The notes beneath the pieces were generated by a model, which saw only the letters and a list, made by a program, of their open reading frames with translations, searched no databases and was not told the origin of the DNA. A program made the translations under genes and the position numbers. Of a DNA stretch of 55,416 bases, positions 45,526 through 53,810 are shown in pieces (position 1 is the first letter of the stretch; each line of letters begins with the position of its first letter). This DNA is from Oscillospiraceae bacterium (GTDB lineage Bacteria > Bacillota > Clostridia > Oscillospirales > Ruminococcaceae), in assembly GCA_009778115.1 (NCBI GenBank), contig WRKL01000005.1:1-55416 (forward strand). The letters are read 5' to 3'.

Positions 45526-45591
45526 CGCTGAAAATCACTTCGCAGCGTATGACGTGTTCATACATCACGTTTTAATTCCCGAGGAGATCTG
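45526..45591. repeat. MITE-like element, copy G (diverged)
   Basis: GAAAATCACTTCGCAGCG and TTCATACATCACGTTTTAAT match copies A and D, but both terminal repeats are mutated (right end GAGGAGATCTG). It lies between alaS and the HIT gene and has lost the central hairpins. Confidence 0.6.
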
Positions 45592-45641
45592 ATCATAATA
45601 ATTTCAAATCACGCAAATAAAAAGAGGGAAAGATTATAAAA

Positions 45642-45983
45642 ATGGAAAATTGTATATTCTGTAAAATTATAAACGGAGAACTGCCCTCGGCGACGGTTTA
45701 TGAGGACGAAAACACATTGGCATTCCGGGACATAAATCCTGCCGCGCCGATCCATGTTTTGGTTATTCCAAAGCAGCATATAATATCGCTGGACGACATA
45801 AATACCGAAAATAAGAAAACAGCAGCCAATTGTCTTGCGGCGATTCCTGAAATTGCAAAAAATCTGGGTTTGGTGGGCGGCTACCGTGTTATAACTAACA
45901 TTGGCAAGGACGGCGGTCAGGTAGTGCCGCATTTGCATTTTCATCTTCTTGGCGGTAAAAAGTTCAAAGAAAAGATAGTCTGA
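45642..45983 (+). CDS. HIT family protein (HinT-like nucleotide hydrolase)
   Basis: Small purine-nucleotide phosphoramidate hydrolase of the histidine-triad group, 113 aa. N-terminal C-I-F-C-K-I-I-N-G is typical of HinT; the triad motif is H-L-H-F-H-L-L near residues 97-103. The start follows GAGGGAAAG. HinT can hydrolyse aminoacyl-adenylates, so the position after alaS may be meaningful, but the two are separated by a diverged repeat copy. Confidence 0.93.
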   Translation: MENCIFCKIINGELPSATVYEDENTLAFRDINPAAPIHVLVIPKQHIISLDDINTENKKTAANCLAAIPEIAKNLGLVGGYRVITNIGKDGGQVVPHLHFHLLGGKKFKEKIV

Positions 45984-46063
45984 TAAAATCCGCATATTCC
46001 GGTTAATTTCGGTTAGTTTTATTTATAGCGCTATTATTTGAAATTAGTGTTACAAATCAAGGG

Positions 46064-47866
46064 TCAACGCCGGAGATAACTCATAGGATTAACCTGCCGC
46101 CCGCCCGAAATTATTTCAAAGTGCAGATGGTTGCCGGTGGAGTTTCCGGTGCTGCCTACCGAAGCGATTTTTTGTCCGCGCTCCACCCAGGTTCCGGGGC
46201 TTACAAAATTTGCGCTGTTATGAGCGTAACGGGTGCGGACACCGTTTCCATGGTCGATTACCAAGCATCTGCCGTATCCGCCGTAGACCGTAGACATTAT
46301 AACTTTGCCGGGTGCTGAAGCGTAAACAGGAGTGCCGTGCGGCCGGGGAACGTCTATGGCGCGATGCCAACCGTGGTATCCCTGGGAAATAGAGCCACCG
46401 GAGGTAGGCCATCCGAAACTTATCCCCGAGAGTGATCCCGAACCCGAAGAACCGGGTATTGAATGGTTAATATCAGGCTGCCGCGTTCCCACGACGATTT
46501 TTTCGTTCACCGGCTTTTGCAGTGTGACGGTGGAAAGGATCGTCCTTTTTTCTTCCACGCCGTCGATATATTCGACTCTGGCTTTTATCCTGTTTTTACC
46601 GTTGACACCCTTTTGCACAACATTTCTTGTACCCTTTAATTTGGTAGTGTCCTGTATTTCGGTTTTGGTGTACGGTACTCTTACCCTGTATTTAATTTCT
46701 TTAACCATCTTAACCGTCAAAAACGGCTTGGAGTTTGAGGTCAGAACCTCATCACCCGGATATATAACCTTTTTATCCAAACCGGGATTAAGATGCAGCA
46801 ACTCCTTAGCTGAAAGATTGTTCTTGCTTGCGATCGCATCAAAGGTGTCGCCGTCCGTGACGGTATAAACCGACCTTCCTTGAGTTTCGGAATTAAGAAG
46901 ATCCGAAACCTCTTCAGGTTCAATAATACCTTCCGTGAGATATAATCCTTGTTTGGTTTCTATGCTTTGAACAAACTCCACGGTGGTGTTTTTATTCTTG
47001 CCTAAATTTTTTGCCGAAATATTATCCAGTGTTTCCCGCACAACGTTTCCGTCAGCGGTTGCGCCGTAGAATTCACCGTCTATGTAAAGTCCGTAAGCCT
47101 CTATAAAATCTTGATCCGAAACACTTATCATAGCGTTGACAAGCTGATCTTCCTCACGGAAAGTCGTATCGGATATGACCTTCATTTTAAATTTTACCGA
47201 ATCGTCCAGCTCGGTGTCGCCGTCCACATATATAAGACGTTGCTTTAAGCGTTGCGCCGCCGTTTCAAAAACAGCTTCTTTTTCGATATATCCGATGTCG
47301 CTGCCGTTATAGTTAACGTTAAGAGCATAAGTGAGCCCGGCTGTATATTGTACGACTAAAATTAAACCCGTAACCGCTGCAATCGGGGCAATATAATTGA
47401 GAAAAGAAAGAAAACTGCGGTGAAGAACCCCGCTATTATGCTTTATTCCCATAAAAAACGTGACTGCAAAAGCGTGAAATCCGGTTTTATACCCCAATTC
47501 CTTATGTCTTTTAATATTTTTGCGGATAAGCTCCGCGCCGTAAACAATTCTTTGCAGCGGATGGACGATAACATCATGTTTATGTTTAATAGCTACCGCC
47601 GCCGCGTCGATATTGCGCTTGATAACAGTGAGGGGCTTTTTTGAAACCCTTTTGGTGAAAAAAGCAAACCCCAAAATACCGCGCTTTGCCAGTAAAGCAG
47701 CCTGCGCCCCCACGCGCAAGGATAGCTGATAACCGTATTTATAACAAATACGGAGAATCTTTTTCAAATATTTTAATTCAAACTCCACACCCGCACCGCG
47801 GACGTGATGTATTTCCGGCTTATCTTTTTTACCCCTGCTGACTTTTTCTTTCAAAAAATCAAACAA
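46064..47866 (-). CDS. Membrane-anchored M23 endopeptidase with LysM and G5 domains
   Basis: Cell-wall hydrolase of the lysostaphin/LytM group, 600 aa. Order: a basic cytoplasmic segment of about 165 residues, one transmembrane helix (I-A-P-I-A-A-V-T-G-L-I-L-V-V), a beta region, LysM (Y-T-V-T-D-G-D-T-F..., about 330-375), G5 (about 380-460) and the C-terminal M23 domain with zinc ligands in H-R-A-I-D-V and H-L-H-F-E plus R-Y-A-H. All expected catalytic residues are present. The ATG at 47887 is unlikely as start because its codons 2-4 form AAAGGAGG; the TTG at 47866 lies 9 bases after it. The long N-terminal cytoplasmic part is unusual and might bind a partner or regulate the enzyme. Confidence 0.88.
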   Translation of the reverse strand: MFDFLKEKVSRGKKDKPEIHHVRGAGVEFELKYLKKILRICYKYGYQLSLRVGAQAALLAKRGILGFAFFTKRVSKKPLTVIKRNIDAAAVAIKHKHDVIVHPLQRIVYGAELIRKNIKRHKELGYKTGFHAFAVTFFMGIKHNSGVLHRSFLSFLNYIAPIAAVTGLILVVQYTAGLTYALNVNYNGSDIGYIEKEAVFETAAQRLKQRLIYVDGDTELDDSVKFKMKVISDTTFREEDQLVNAMISVSDQDFIEAYGLYIDGEFYGATADGNVVRETLDNISAKNLGKNKNTTVEFVQSIETKQGLYLTEGIIEPEEVSDLLNSETQGRSVYTVTDGDTFDAIASKNNLSAKELLHLNPGLDKKVIYPGDEVLTSNSKPFLTVKMVKEIKYRVRVPYTKTEIQDTTKLKGTRNVVQKGVNGKNRIKARVEYIDGVEEKRTILSTVTLQKPVNEKIVVGTRQPDINHSIPGSSGSGSLSGISFGWPTSGGSISQGYHGWHRAIDVPRPHGTPVYASAPGKVIMSTVYGGYGRCLVIDHGNGVRTRYAHNSANFVSPGTWVERGQKIASVGSTGNSTGNHLHFEIISGGRQVNPMSYLRR

Positions 47867-47910
47867 AAATATACGCCTCCTTTTCATAAAGATTACAAAA
47901 CGGTAACAAC

Positions 47911-47939
47911 ATTATACCTAAAAGGAGACAACTTTGCAA
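47911..47939 (-). promoter_or_regulatory. Promoter of the M23 peptidase gene
   Basis: Minus-strand TTGCAA (47939-47934), 17-base spacer, TATAAT (47916-47911). Confidence 0.75.
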
Positions 47940-48018
47940 CCCCAAAAAGCAAAAAACCAATAATTATTCGCAAATGTCGTTGGACGTTCACAAATATATC
48001 AATGATATGCGCCGAATA

Positions 48019-48477
48019 TTATGCAGGATACACCAACATATCCGTGTTGTAGTTTTGTAACACTTTACGCAGACTTTCGATTTCTTTTTTTGCGCTATCC
48101 GTGTCATGATCCAGATAATTACCGCATTCCGCTTTGCTGCTTCCCGGAATTTCGCCCTCAAACTCGCTAATAAAGTTCATGCTTTCGCGTATCAACGTCA
48201 GAGCATCTTCGTGCGGCAAATTCCGTGACAGCATATAAAATCCGGTGCGGCAGCCCATCGGTCCTATGTATACAACGTTTTTCCCAAAAGCATGATTACG
48301 CGCAAAAGTTGCAAACAAATGTTCGATTGTGTGCAGCGCGGCAGGCGACGGATAAATTCCGGAGTTGGGTCTTATCATGCGTATATCATAGGTAGTAATG
48401 TCGCCGTCCACCCTTGAAATATATACTCCCACATCAATTTTGTCGTGATCTACGGCAAAGCTAGCTATTTTTTCCAT
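48019..48477 (-). CDS. luxS: S-ribosylhomocysteine lyase (AI-2 synthase)
   Basis: Cleaves S-ribosylhomocysteine to homocysteine and DPD, the precursor of autoinducer-2; part of the activated methyl cycle. 152 aa, normal length. Metal ligands are visible: H-T-I-E-H (49-53) and Cys118 in E-C-G-N-Y; the catalytic Cys76 is in G-P-M-G-C-R-T-G. GAGGAT precedes the ATG. No pfs (SAH nucleosidase) gene is adjacent. It is on the same strand as the flavodiiron gene but about 100 bases away. Confidence 0.97.
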   Translation of the reverse strand: MEKIASFAVDHDKIDVGVYISRVDGDITTYDIRMIRPNSGIYPSPAALHTIEHLFATFARNHAFGKNVVYIGPMGCRTGFYMLSRNLPHEDALTLIRESMNFISEFEGEIPGSSKAECGNYLDHDTDSAKKEIESLRKVLQNYNTDMLVYPA

Positions 48478-48583
48478 GTAAAAATATCCTCGTATAATTA
48501 AGATTTGCGGAGATTTTTTATGGACAGTTCCGCATAACTGTCACTTTGACGGTAATTTTGACGGCTTTTGCTTATTTTTGATT

Positions 48584-50446
48584 TCACAGCGGTTCAAAGT
48601 CGCTTGCGCCGTGTTTGCACCAAGGGCATATAATATCCGGGGGCAGCGTGTCGCCCTCATAAATATAACCGCATATTTTACAAACAAATCCTTTGACTTT
48701 TTCTTTTTGCGGCTGACGTTCGGGTTTGATATGGTCGAAATAATATTGATAGGTTACGCTGGGTTTTTTTGAAAGAATGAATGCCTGAGACACTTGTGCG
48801 ATAAATACCATGTGTGTTCCGCAATCAATAGTCTGTTCCACTTTTGCGGAAATAACGCTGTTTGTGTATTCGGGGATATAACGAATACCGTTTTCCGTGC
48901 GGTTTCGGTACCCGGCGGCGCTGAATTTATCGGTATCCTTGCCGCTGCTGAATCCGAATTGCTTGAATATTTCAAAAGGCACATCCTCTGACAATACGGA
49001 AAGATTAAATTCACCGGTATCCAGAATCATGCCGCAGGTATGGTTCATTTTATTTATAGTAACAGATATTTTACACGGCGTATCCGTTACCTGTTCGGCG
49101 GTATTGATAATGCAGCCGTTATCTTTTCCGCCGGATTTTGCCGTGAGAACAAACAACCCATAAGATATGCGGAACATTGCGGACGGGTCAAAACCGGAGG
49201 GGACAGGCGTGTTTTCCGTTGTGTTCCGACCTGTTTCCATAACGGTGACCGGGAATGTCGATAAAATAGCCGCGGTCATTTCATCAAGTTCTGCCAATTT
49301 GTCTTTTTTAAGACCGGATTTAATGCTCACTATATTGTCAAGTACATTTAGGTTTTTGCAACGGGTCAGCTTTTCGCGCATAAGACCGCCGCTGGCGGCC
49401 GCCCATGATCCGTTTTCAATAAGGGCAACGGTTCGGTTTTGTATGTTGTGCGCGGTAAGGTCGTTCAACAGCGCCTCCATCGTCACAAAAATACCGGAAT
49501 TATAGGTAGTGGATGCAAATATCAGGTGGCTCCATTTGAACGCCGCTGATATAATTTCCGATGCAGGTGTGACCGAAACGTCAAACATGACCGTATGGAT
49601 ACCTTTTTCCCGCAAACGGCAGGCAAGTATCTCCGCAGCGTTTTCCGTATTACCGTAAACCGAAGCATAAGCAATCATCGCGCCGTATTCCTCCGGTTTG
49701 TATTCGCTCCAAAGAATATATTTCCGGATAATGTCTTTTATATCTTTGCGCCAAACAAAACCGTGAAGCGGACATATCATATCAATATCCAACCCGGATG
49801 CTTTACGCAGCAGCGTTCCGGTTTGCGCGCCGTATTTGCCGACAATATTTGTATAATACCTCCGCGCCTCGTCCATGTAATCCCTTGCAAAATCCACTTC
49901 GTCCGCAAAAATCGCACCGTTTAATGCGCCGAAACTTCCGAAAGCATCAGCGGAGAAAAGAATTTTGTCCGTCGCATCATAAGTGACCATCACTTCCGGC
50001 CAGTGAACCATTGGAGCCATAATGAAATGCAGTTTATGTTTCCCCGTTTCAAGAACATCACTTTCTTTAACAATTTGAACACGGGAATCAATATCGAAAT
50101 CGTGAAATTGTTTGATGAAATCCAGTGTCTTTGCGTTGCATATAACCTTTACATCCGGATATCGGTTGATTATATCCTCCAGCGCGGCGGAATGGTCGGG
50201 TTCCATATGCTGTACGATAAGGTAGTCGAGTTGCTTTCCGTCTAACGCCTGAGCGACGTTTTCAAGAAATCTTTGTTTCACCGCTTTGTCGGCGGTATCG
50301 AACAGAACGGTTTTTTCGTCTTGCAATAAGTAAGAATTATACGAAACACCGTTCGGGACGGAATAAACACCCTCAAACATTGCCAGGCGCCGGTCGTTTG
50401 CGCCGACCCATGTTAAATTGTCCGTGATTTTTTTCGTGCAGTGCAT
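48584..50446 (-). CDS. Flavodiiron protein fused to flavin reductase-like and rubredoxin domains
   Basis: Reduces O2 (or NO) to protect anaerobic metabolism. 620 aa. The metallo-beta-lactamase-like diiron domain (1-250) has ligands His80, Glu82, Asp84, His148, Asp167 and His228, all present. A flavodoxin domain follows (about 256-400, Y-A-S-V-Y-G-N-T-E-N-A), then a flavin reductase-like domain (about 420-565, S-Y-G-L-F-V-L-T-A) and a short rubredoxin (587-620, Cys589/592/607/610). The chain thus carries most of its own electron path. It lies 26 bases downstream of the HD-GYP gene with GGGAGG before the ATG, so the two are probably co-transcribed. Confidence 0.93.
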   Translation of the reverse strand: MHCTKKITDNLTWVGANDRRLAMFEGVYSVPNGVSYNSYLLQDEKTVLFDTADKAVKQRFLENVAQALDGKQLDYLIVQHMEPDHSAALEDIINRYPDVKVICNAKTLDFIKQFHDFDIDSRVQIVKESDVLETGKHKLHFIMAPMVHWPEVMVTYDATDKILFSADAFGSFGALNGAIFADEVDFARDYMDEARRYYTNIVGKYGAQTGTLLRKASGLDIDMICPLHGFVWRKDIKDIIRKYILWSEYKPEEYGAMIAYASVYGNTENAAEILACRLREKGIHTVMFDVSVTPASEIISAAFKWSHLIFASTTYNSGIFVTMEALLNDLTAHNIQNRTVALIENGSWAAASGGLMREKLTRCKNLNVLDNIVSIKSGLKKDKLAELDEMTAAILSTFPVTVMETGRNTTENTPVPSGFDPSAMFRISYGLFVLTAKSGGKDNGCIINTAEQVTDTPCKISVTINKMNHTCGMILDTGEFNLSVLSEDVPFEIFKQFGFSSGKDTDKFSAAGYRNRTENGIRYIPEYTNSVISAKVEQTIDCGTHMVFIAQVSQAFILSKKPSVTYQYYFDHIKPERQPQKEKVKGFVCKICGYIYEGDTLPPDIICPWCKHGASDFEPL

Positions 50447-50472
50447 AATTTTACCTCCCGCTTAATTCTTAA

Positions 50473-51702
50473 TTAAAAAGTGAAATCCGGCGGCGGAACG
50501 GCCTTTTCTGAGTATTCTGCCATAACTGTGTCGAAATCTTTAACAATATCTTTATCGACAAACCCTCTGTCTGCCATTCCCCCTAATATTTGCATTGTTT
50601 GGACATGATCCCGTCCCGAATGATAAGGACGTTTTTCGCTGACTGCTTGATAGATGTCCGTGCAGGCAATCAAACGATCTGAAAAATCCAATTCCTCCGC
50701 ATTTTTGCCGAAGGGATACCCTGTTCCGTCGAGTTTTTCATGGTGAGAGGCTGCCCAGCGGCAAACCTCCTCAAAACCTGTAATTTCGTTAAGTAGATCA
50801 TGGGTAACCTTAACATGGTTTTTGATTATTTCGAATTCCTTTTCGCTGAGTTTTCCGGGCTTGTCTAAAATAGCGTTGGGAGTAGAGAGCTTTCCGATGT
50901 CATGCAATGAAGCCGCGAGATAAACTTTTGCCCGTTTAACCGGTTCGAATCCGTAATAGCCGCCCATTAACCATACTCTGTTTGCGATTTGGACAGAGTG
51001 ATTTTTGGTGAAAACCGATTTATGGTCGATGATCCGAGCGGCAAGCCCGGCAAGGCTCATGATCGATTTACTATCAATGCTCAATTCCCATGCGGGTAAT
51101 ATCCGCGCTGTTGTTTGGGCAATATTTTCATCCCGCAGTGACAATAATGTATCCTCGTTTAAAACCGCCAGCATAGCGTTTGCTGCGGTTGTCGTATACT
51201 TTTTGCCGGATTGCTCCGCTATTTCTTTTTGGATCGACGGGAGTTTTTCATACGGAACACGCTGTAGGTGACAATCCAAATCAAGAGTATCCGCAATAGC
51301 GATAAGCCCTGCTCCTTCGGGGAATTCGCCCTCTTTTTTTCCGAAAGAGCCTTTGCCGTCTGCCTGCTCGTGATGATACAGGATAAGACCGCTTACATCG
51401 GAATCAAAGGGAAACATTTCAATATTGCGCTGCCCGTATTCACAGTGAAGTCTTAAATTTATGTCGCTTTCCGTGTTTGCGTGTTTATACAATATATATT
51501 CAGTAAGCGCGTTGTCATGGAATAATGCGCAGGTTGTGACCGCCCTCTTTTCGTTTTCGCTCATGCCCAGTTCGTTTGCCATAAGAGCGCATAAAACCGC
51601 AATCCGTTTTCCGTGGTGGGTGCTTACGCCTAAAAATTCCGATTCCACAATATCCAGAGCGGCGGCTATTGATTGTATGAGTTCGTCCATATGGATTTTC
51701 AA
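50473..51702 (-). CDS. HD-GYP protein with two tandem HD-type domains
   Basis: Probable cyclic-dinucleotide phosphodiesterase or signalling protein, 409 aa. The C-terminal half (about 225-400) is a full HD-GYP domain: S-L-H-D-I-G-K, H-V-K, and H-H-E-K-L-D-G-T-G-Y-P, followed by the usual D-I-Y-Q-A tail. The N-terminal half contains a second, more diverged HD domain (A-L-F-H-D-N at about 82-87 and Y-H-H-E-Q-A-D-G-K-G at about 110-119). No receiver or sensor domain is seen. Located directly upstream of the flavodiiron gene, so it may respond to or serve the same oxidative condition; this is inference. Confidence 0.87.
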   Translation of the reverse strand: MKIHMDELIQSIAAALDIVESEFLGVSTHHGKRIAVLCALMANELGMSENEKRAVTTCALFHDNALTEYILYKHANTESDINLRLHCEYGQRNIEMFPFDSDVSGLILYHHEQADGKGSFGKKEGEFPEGAGLIAIADTLDLDCHLQRVPYEKLPSIQKEIAEQSGKKYTTTAANAMLAVLNEDTLLSLRDENIAQTTARILPAWELSIDSKSIMSLAGLAARIIDHKSVFTKNHSVQIANRVWLMGGYYGFEPVKRAKVYLAASLHDIGKLSTPNAILDKPGKLSEKEFEIIKNHVKVTHDLLNEITGFEEVCRWAASHHEKLDGTGYPFGKNAEELDFSDRLIACTDIYQAVSEKRPYHSGRDHVQTMQILGGMADRGFVDKDIVKDFDTVMAEYSEKAVPPPDFTF

Positions 51703-51720
51703 ACTTTACACTTCCTTACA

Positions 51721-51792
51721 TTAAGAGCCTGTCCTCTTTTGGGGTGATTGTTTAGTTTTCCACGCCGCAGACCCTATGAGAACAGGCTTTAA
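51721..51792. repeat. 72-bp region bounded by imperfect inverted repeats
   Basis: TTAAGAGCCTGTCCTC (51721-51736) and GAGAACAGGCTTTAA (51778-51792) are inverted repeats with one mismatch and one gap, separated by about 41 bases. A T-rich run follows on the plus strand only, so it is a poor terminator for yqeG. Possible small element remnant. Confidence 0.45.
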
Positions 51793-51797
51793 GTTTT

Positions 51798-52316
51798 TTA
51801 TTTTGAATTTAAAATGGGTTTTGATTTGTTTTTGTGCCGTTTGATTATAGGTTGCTCCAGCCAGCGTTTGAACCGGTATGTCGCGCCGTTTTCAAGTTTT
51901 AAAGGTTTCACTAATATTGTTGTAATTCCCAAAAGATTGCCGCCGATAATATCTGTGAATATTTGGTCGCCAACGATTGCCACTTGCTTTTTTGTGATGC
52001 CCAAACGCCTTTTTGCCCGCAAAATCCCGATAGGAGAAGGTTTTAATCCCATTGCGATAAAATCCAGTCCCAGCTTTTGTGCAAAGGGTTTCACTCGTGA
52101 CGGATAATTATTAGAAAGAATAATAAGGGCTATTCCGTTATCCTTAAGCTTGCCGATCCACGCCGCAATACCGTCAGCCGGTTCAGGTTTCCGGTAAAGC
52201 CGCAGGGTATTGTCCGCATCCAAAATCAACGCCTTTACTCCATGCTTTTTCAAAAACTCGGGCGTTATCTCCAACACGTTATTCAAAATAAATCCAGGTA
52301 AAAACAAGGGAATCAA
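51798..52316 (-). CDS. YqeG family HAD IIIA-type phosphatase
   Basis: Haloacid-dehalogenase phosphatase of the YqeG group, about 172 aa; the physiological substrate is unknown. Motif I is D-A-D-N-T-L (nucleophile Asp), motif II L-S-N-N, motif III/IV G-L-K-P-S-P and G-D-Q-I-F-T-D-I. The start is probably the TTG at 52316: AAAGGAG lies just upstream, and the product then begins I-P-L-F-L-P as in relatives. The ATG at 52358 adds 14 residues and lacks a ribosome site. It is about 175 bases downstream of rpsU on the same strand. Confidence 0.9.
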   Translation of the reverse strand: MIPLFLPGFILNNVLEITPEFLKKHGVKALILDADNTLRLYRKPEPADGIAAWIGKLKDNGIALIILSNNYPSRVKPFAQKLGLDFIAMGLKPSPIGILRAKRRLGITKKQVAIVGDQIFTDIIGGNLLGITTILVKPLKLENGATYRFKRWLEQPIIKRHKNKSKPILNSK

Positions 52317-52375
52317 GGAACTCCTTTCAGCCGTTAAACTGCCAAACGCGCTATCCAAAAATTATGCACTAACTA

Positions 52376-52413
52376 TGCACTGTAGGGACGATATAAACCG
52401 CCCCTACACGCCT
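52376..52413. repeat. Small hairpin between rpsU and yqeG
   Basis: TGTAGGGACG and CGCCCCTACA form an inverted repeat with one mismatch around a short AT-rich loop. Similar GTAGGGGCG palindromes are common dispersed repeats in many bacteria; only one is seen here. Confidence 0.45.
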
Positions 52414-52491
52414 TTTTATGAAAGCTAAAATAAAAAACCCCTGCCTAAAACCGCCAACGCAATCTTCGAACTGCCGGATCATATCACCGAA

Positions 52492-52668
52492 TTACCGGAA
52501 TTTCCGCTTGCGCGCTGCTTCGGACTTCTTTTTACGCTTGACCGACGGCTTCTCGTAATGCTCTCTCTTGCGGATCTCCGCAAGAGTTCCCGCCTTTGCG
52601 CAAGAACGCTTGAATCGTTTCAGAGCGCTGTCAATAGACTCGTTATCCTTAATTTTTATTTCCGACAC
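52492..52668 (-). CDS. rpsU: 30S ribosomal protein S21
   Basis: Small ribosomal subunit protein, 58 aa, very basic. Reading from GTG at 52668 gives [20 protein letters not shown], then [10 protein letters not shown] and [10 protein letters not shown], ending in R-K-R-K-F-R: the standard S21 pattern and length. The ribosome site GGGAGGGA (52682-52675) is 6 bases upstream of the GTG. It is short enough to fall below a 60-residue ORF cut-off. Behind a strong promoter at 52774-52803. Confidence 0.95.
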   Translation of the reverse strand: MSEIKIKDNESIDSALKRFKRSCAKAGTLAEIRKREHYEKPSVKRKKKSEAARKRKFR

Positions 52669-52764
52669 TGCAAATCCCTCCCTTGTTCCAAGGGTTCAGG
52701 ACGGATGTTCCAATGCACACGGAAATTACTCGAAAACCTCTCACTTGCATATTTAACACTTCCT

Positions 52765-52803
52765 GTATAATACATTATACAACACTATATCGAATGTTGT
52801 CAA
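52765..52803 (-). promoter_or_regulatory. Promoter of rpsU with a palindromic -10 region
   Basis: Minus-strand TTGACA (52803-52798), 18-base spacer, TATAAT (52779-52774): consensus hexamers. The -10 lies in the perfect palindrome GTATAAT-AC-ATTATAC (52765-52780), which also gives TATAAT on the plus strand. Leader of about 100 bases. Confidence 0.8.
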
Positions 52804-52877
52804 TACAAAAACCAACTAAAATGTTAAATATGTGTGAACGATGGATTTTATTTCCTATTTAGGATAATACTATTGTT

Positions 52878-53717
52878 ATGTTCAAATGGATCAAAAGGAT
52901 TTTAGCGATTTGTCTTGCGATCGGGATCATGAGCGTTAGCGTGAATATGTTTTTAGGGCCGCACAATATTGCCGCAGGCGGTCTTACCGGACTGTCAATT
53001 ATACTTGAGCGTTTAATATTTGTGGATCGCTCGGTTATAATTATGATCGGAAATGCCGCCGTTTTGATTTGCGCGTTTGTTTTTCTTGGCAAAGAAATGT
53101 TTTTAAACACCGTTATCGGAGCGGTATTATTACCGATCGTTATAGGTTTTGTGCCGCATATAACTATTATTGAAGACGTTATGCTTTCGATGGTAATGGG
53201 AAGCGCACTGTTTGGTATAGCGGTTTCTATCCTTTATTACAACAAGGCTTCCAGCGGAGGAACAGCGATACCCCCTTTGATTTTCAAAAAATATTTTGAA
53301 TTGAGCACATCGGTGGGTTTATTTGTGACCGACGGAATAGTAGTTATTTTAAGTTTGATCGTGTTTAGTGCGGAGTCTTTCTTTTATGCGGTATTTTCCA
53401 TTTTCATCACTTCGGTCGTTATGCACTATATCGAATCGGGTATAAACCGGAAAAAGATGGTTTATATAATCAGCGATAGAAATGAAGCGATAAGAAATGA
53501 TATAATGAATAAAGTAGGCCGCGGTGTAACTATAATACCGATTATTGGTGCATACAGGCAAAATCCTATGCAAATGCTTATGGTCACATTAAATATGAGA
53601 AATTATCAGCAGCTTTTGACAATCGTAAACAAATACGATAAAGAAGCGTTTATGATTACAGATACGGTTTCGGATGTATTCGGGCGCGGTTTTACCTACG
53701 AATCGGGAAGCGTATAA
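52878..53717 (+). CDS. YitT family membrane protein (YitT_membrane plus DUF2179)
   Basis: 279 aa, function unknown. Five or six transmembrane segments occupy the first 190 residues, with the family motif N-M-F-L-G-P-H-N-I-A-A-G-G-L-T-G at about 23-38 and the second-half G-I-A-V-S-I-L-Y-Y-N-K-A-S-S-G-G-T. The soluble C-terminal DUF2179 domain (about 190-279) has G-R-G-V-T and ends D-V-F-G-R-G-F. Only a weak ribosome site (AGGAT, 13 bases) precedes the ATG. Stands alone on the plus strand. Confidence 0.9.
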   Translation: MFKWIKRILAICLAIGIMSVSVNMFLGPHNIAAGGLTGLSIILERLIFVDRSVIIMIGNAAVLICAFVFLGKEMFLNTVIGAVLLPIVIGFVPHITIIEDVMLSMVMGSALFGIAVSILYYNKASSGGTAIPPLIFKKYFELSTSVGLFVTDGIVVILSLIVFSAESFFYAVFSIFITSVVMHYIESGINRKKMVYIISDRNEAIRNDIMNKVGRGVTIIPIIGAYRQNPMQMLMVTLNMRNYQQLLTIVNKYDKEAFMITDTVSDVFGRGFTYESGSV

Positions 53718-53810
53718 AAATGGATTTTTTTACAAGTATATTTTTTCACTACGCAGCAGGGTGTAATATATATTCCAAATCCCTCTCTTTTTAATTTTTA
53801 TTATTAACGA

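Noticed and set aside
37732-48477. luxS plus 'AI-2E' permease as a quorum-sensing module
   Set aside because: The genes are about 9 kb apart on opposite strands, and most PF01594 proteins do not carry AI-2; no receptor gene is present.
50940-50955. GTTCGAATCC-like string that could be a tRNA T-loop
   Set aside because: It lies inside the HD-GYP coding frame and no cloverleaf can be formed around it.
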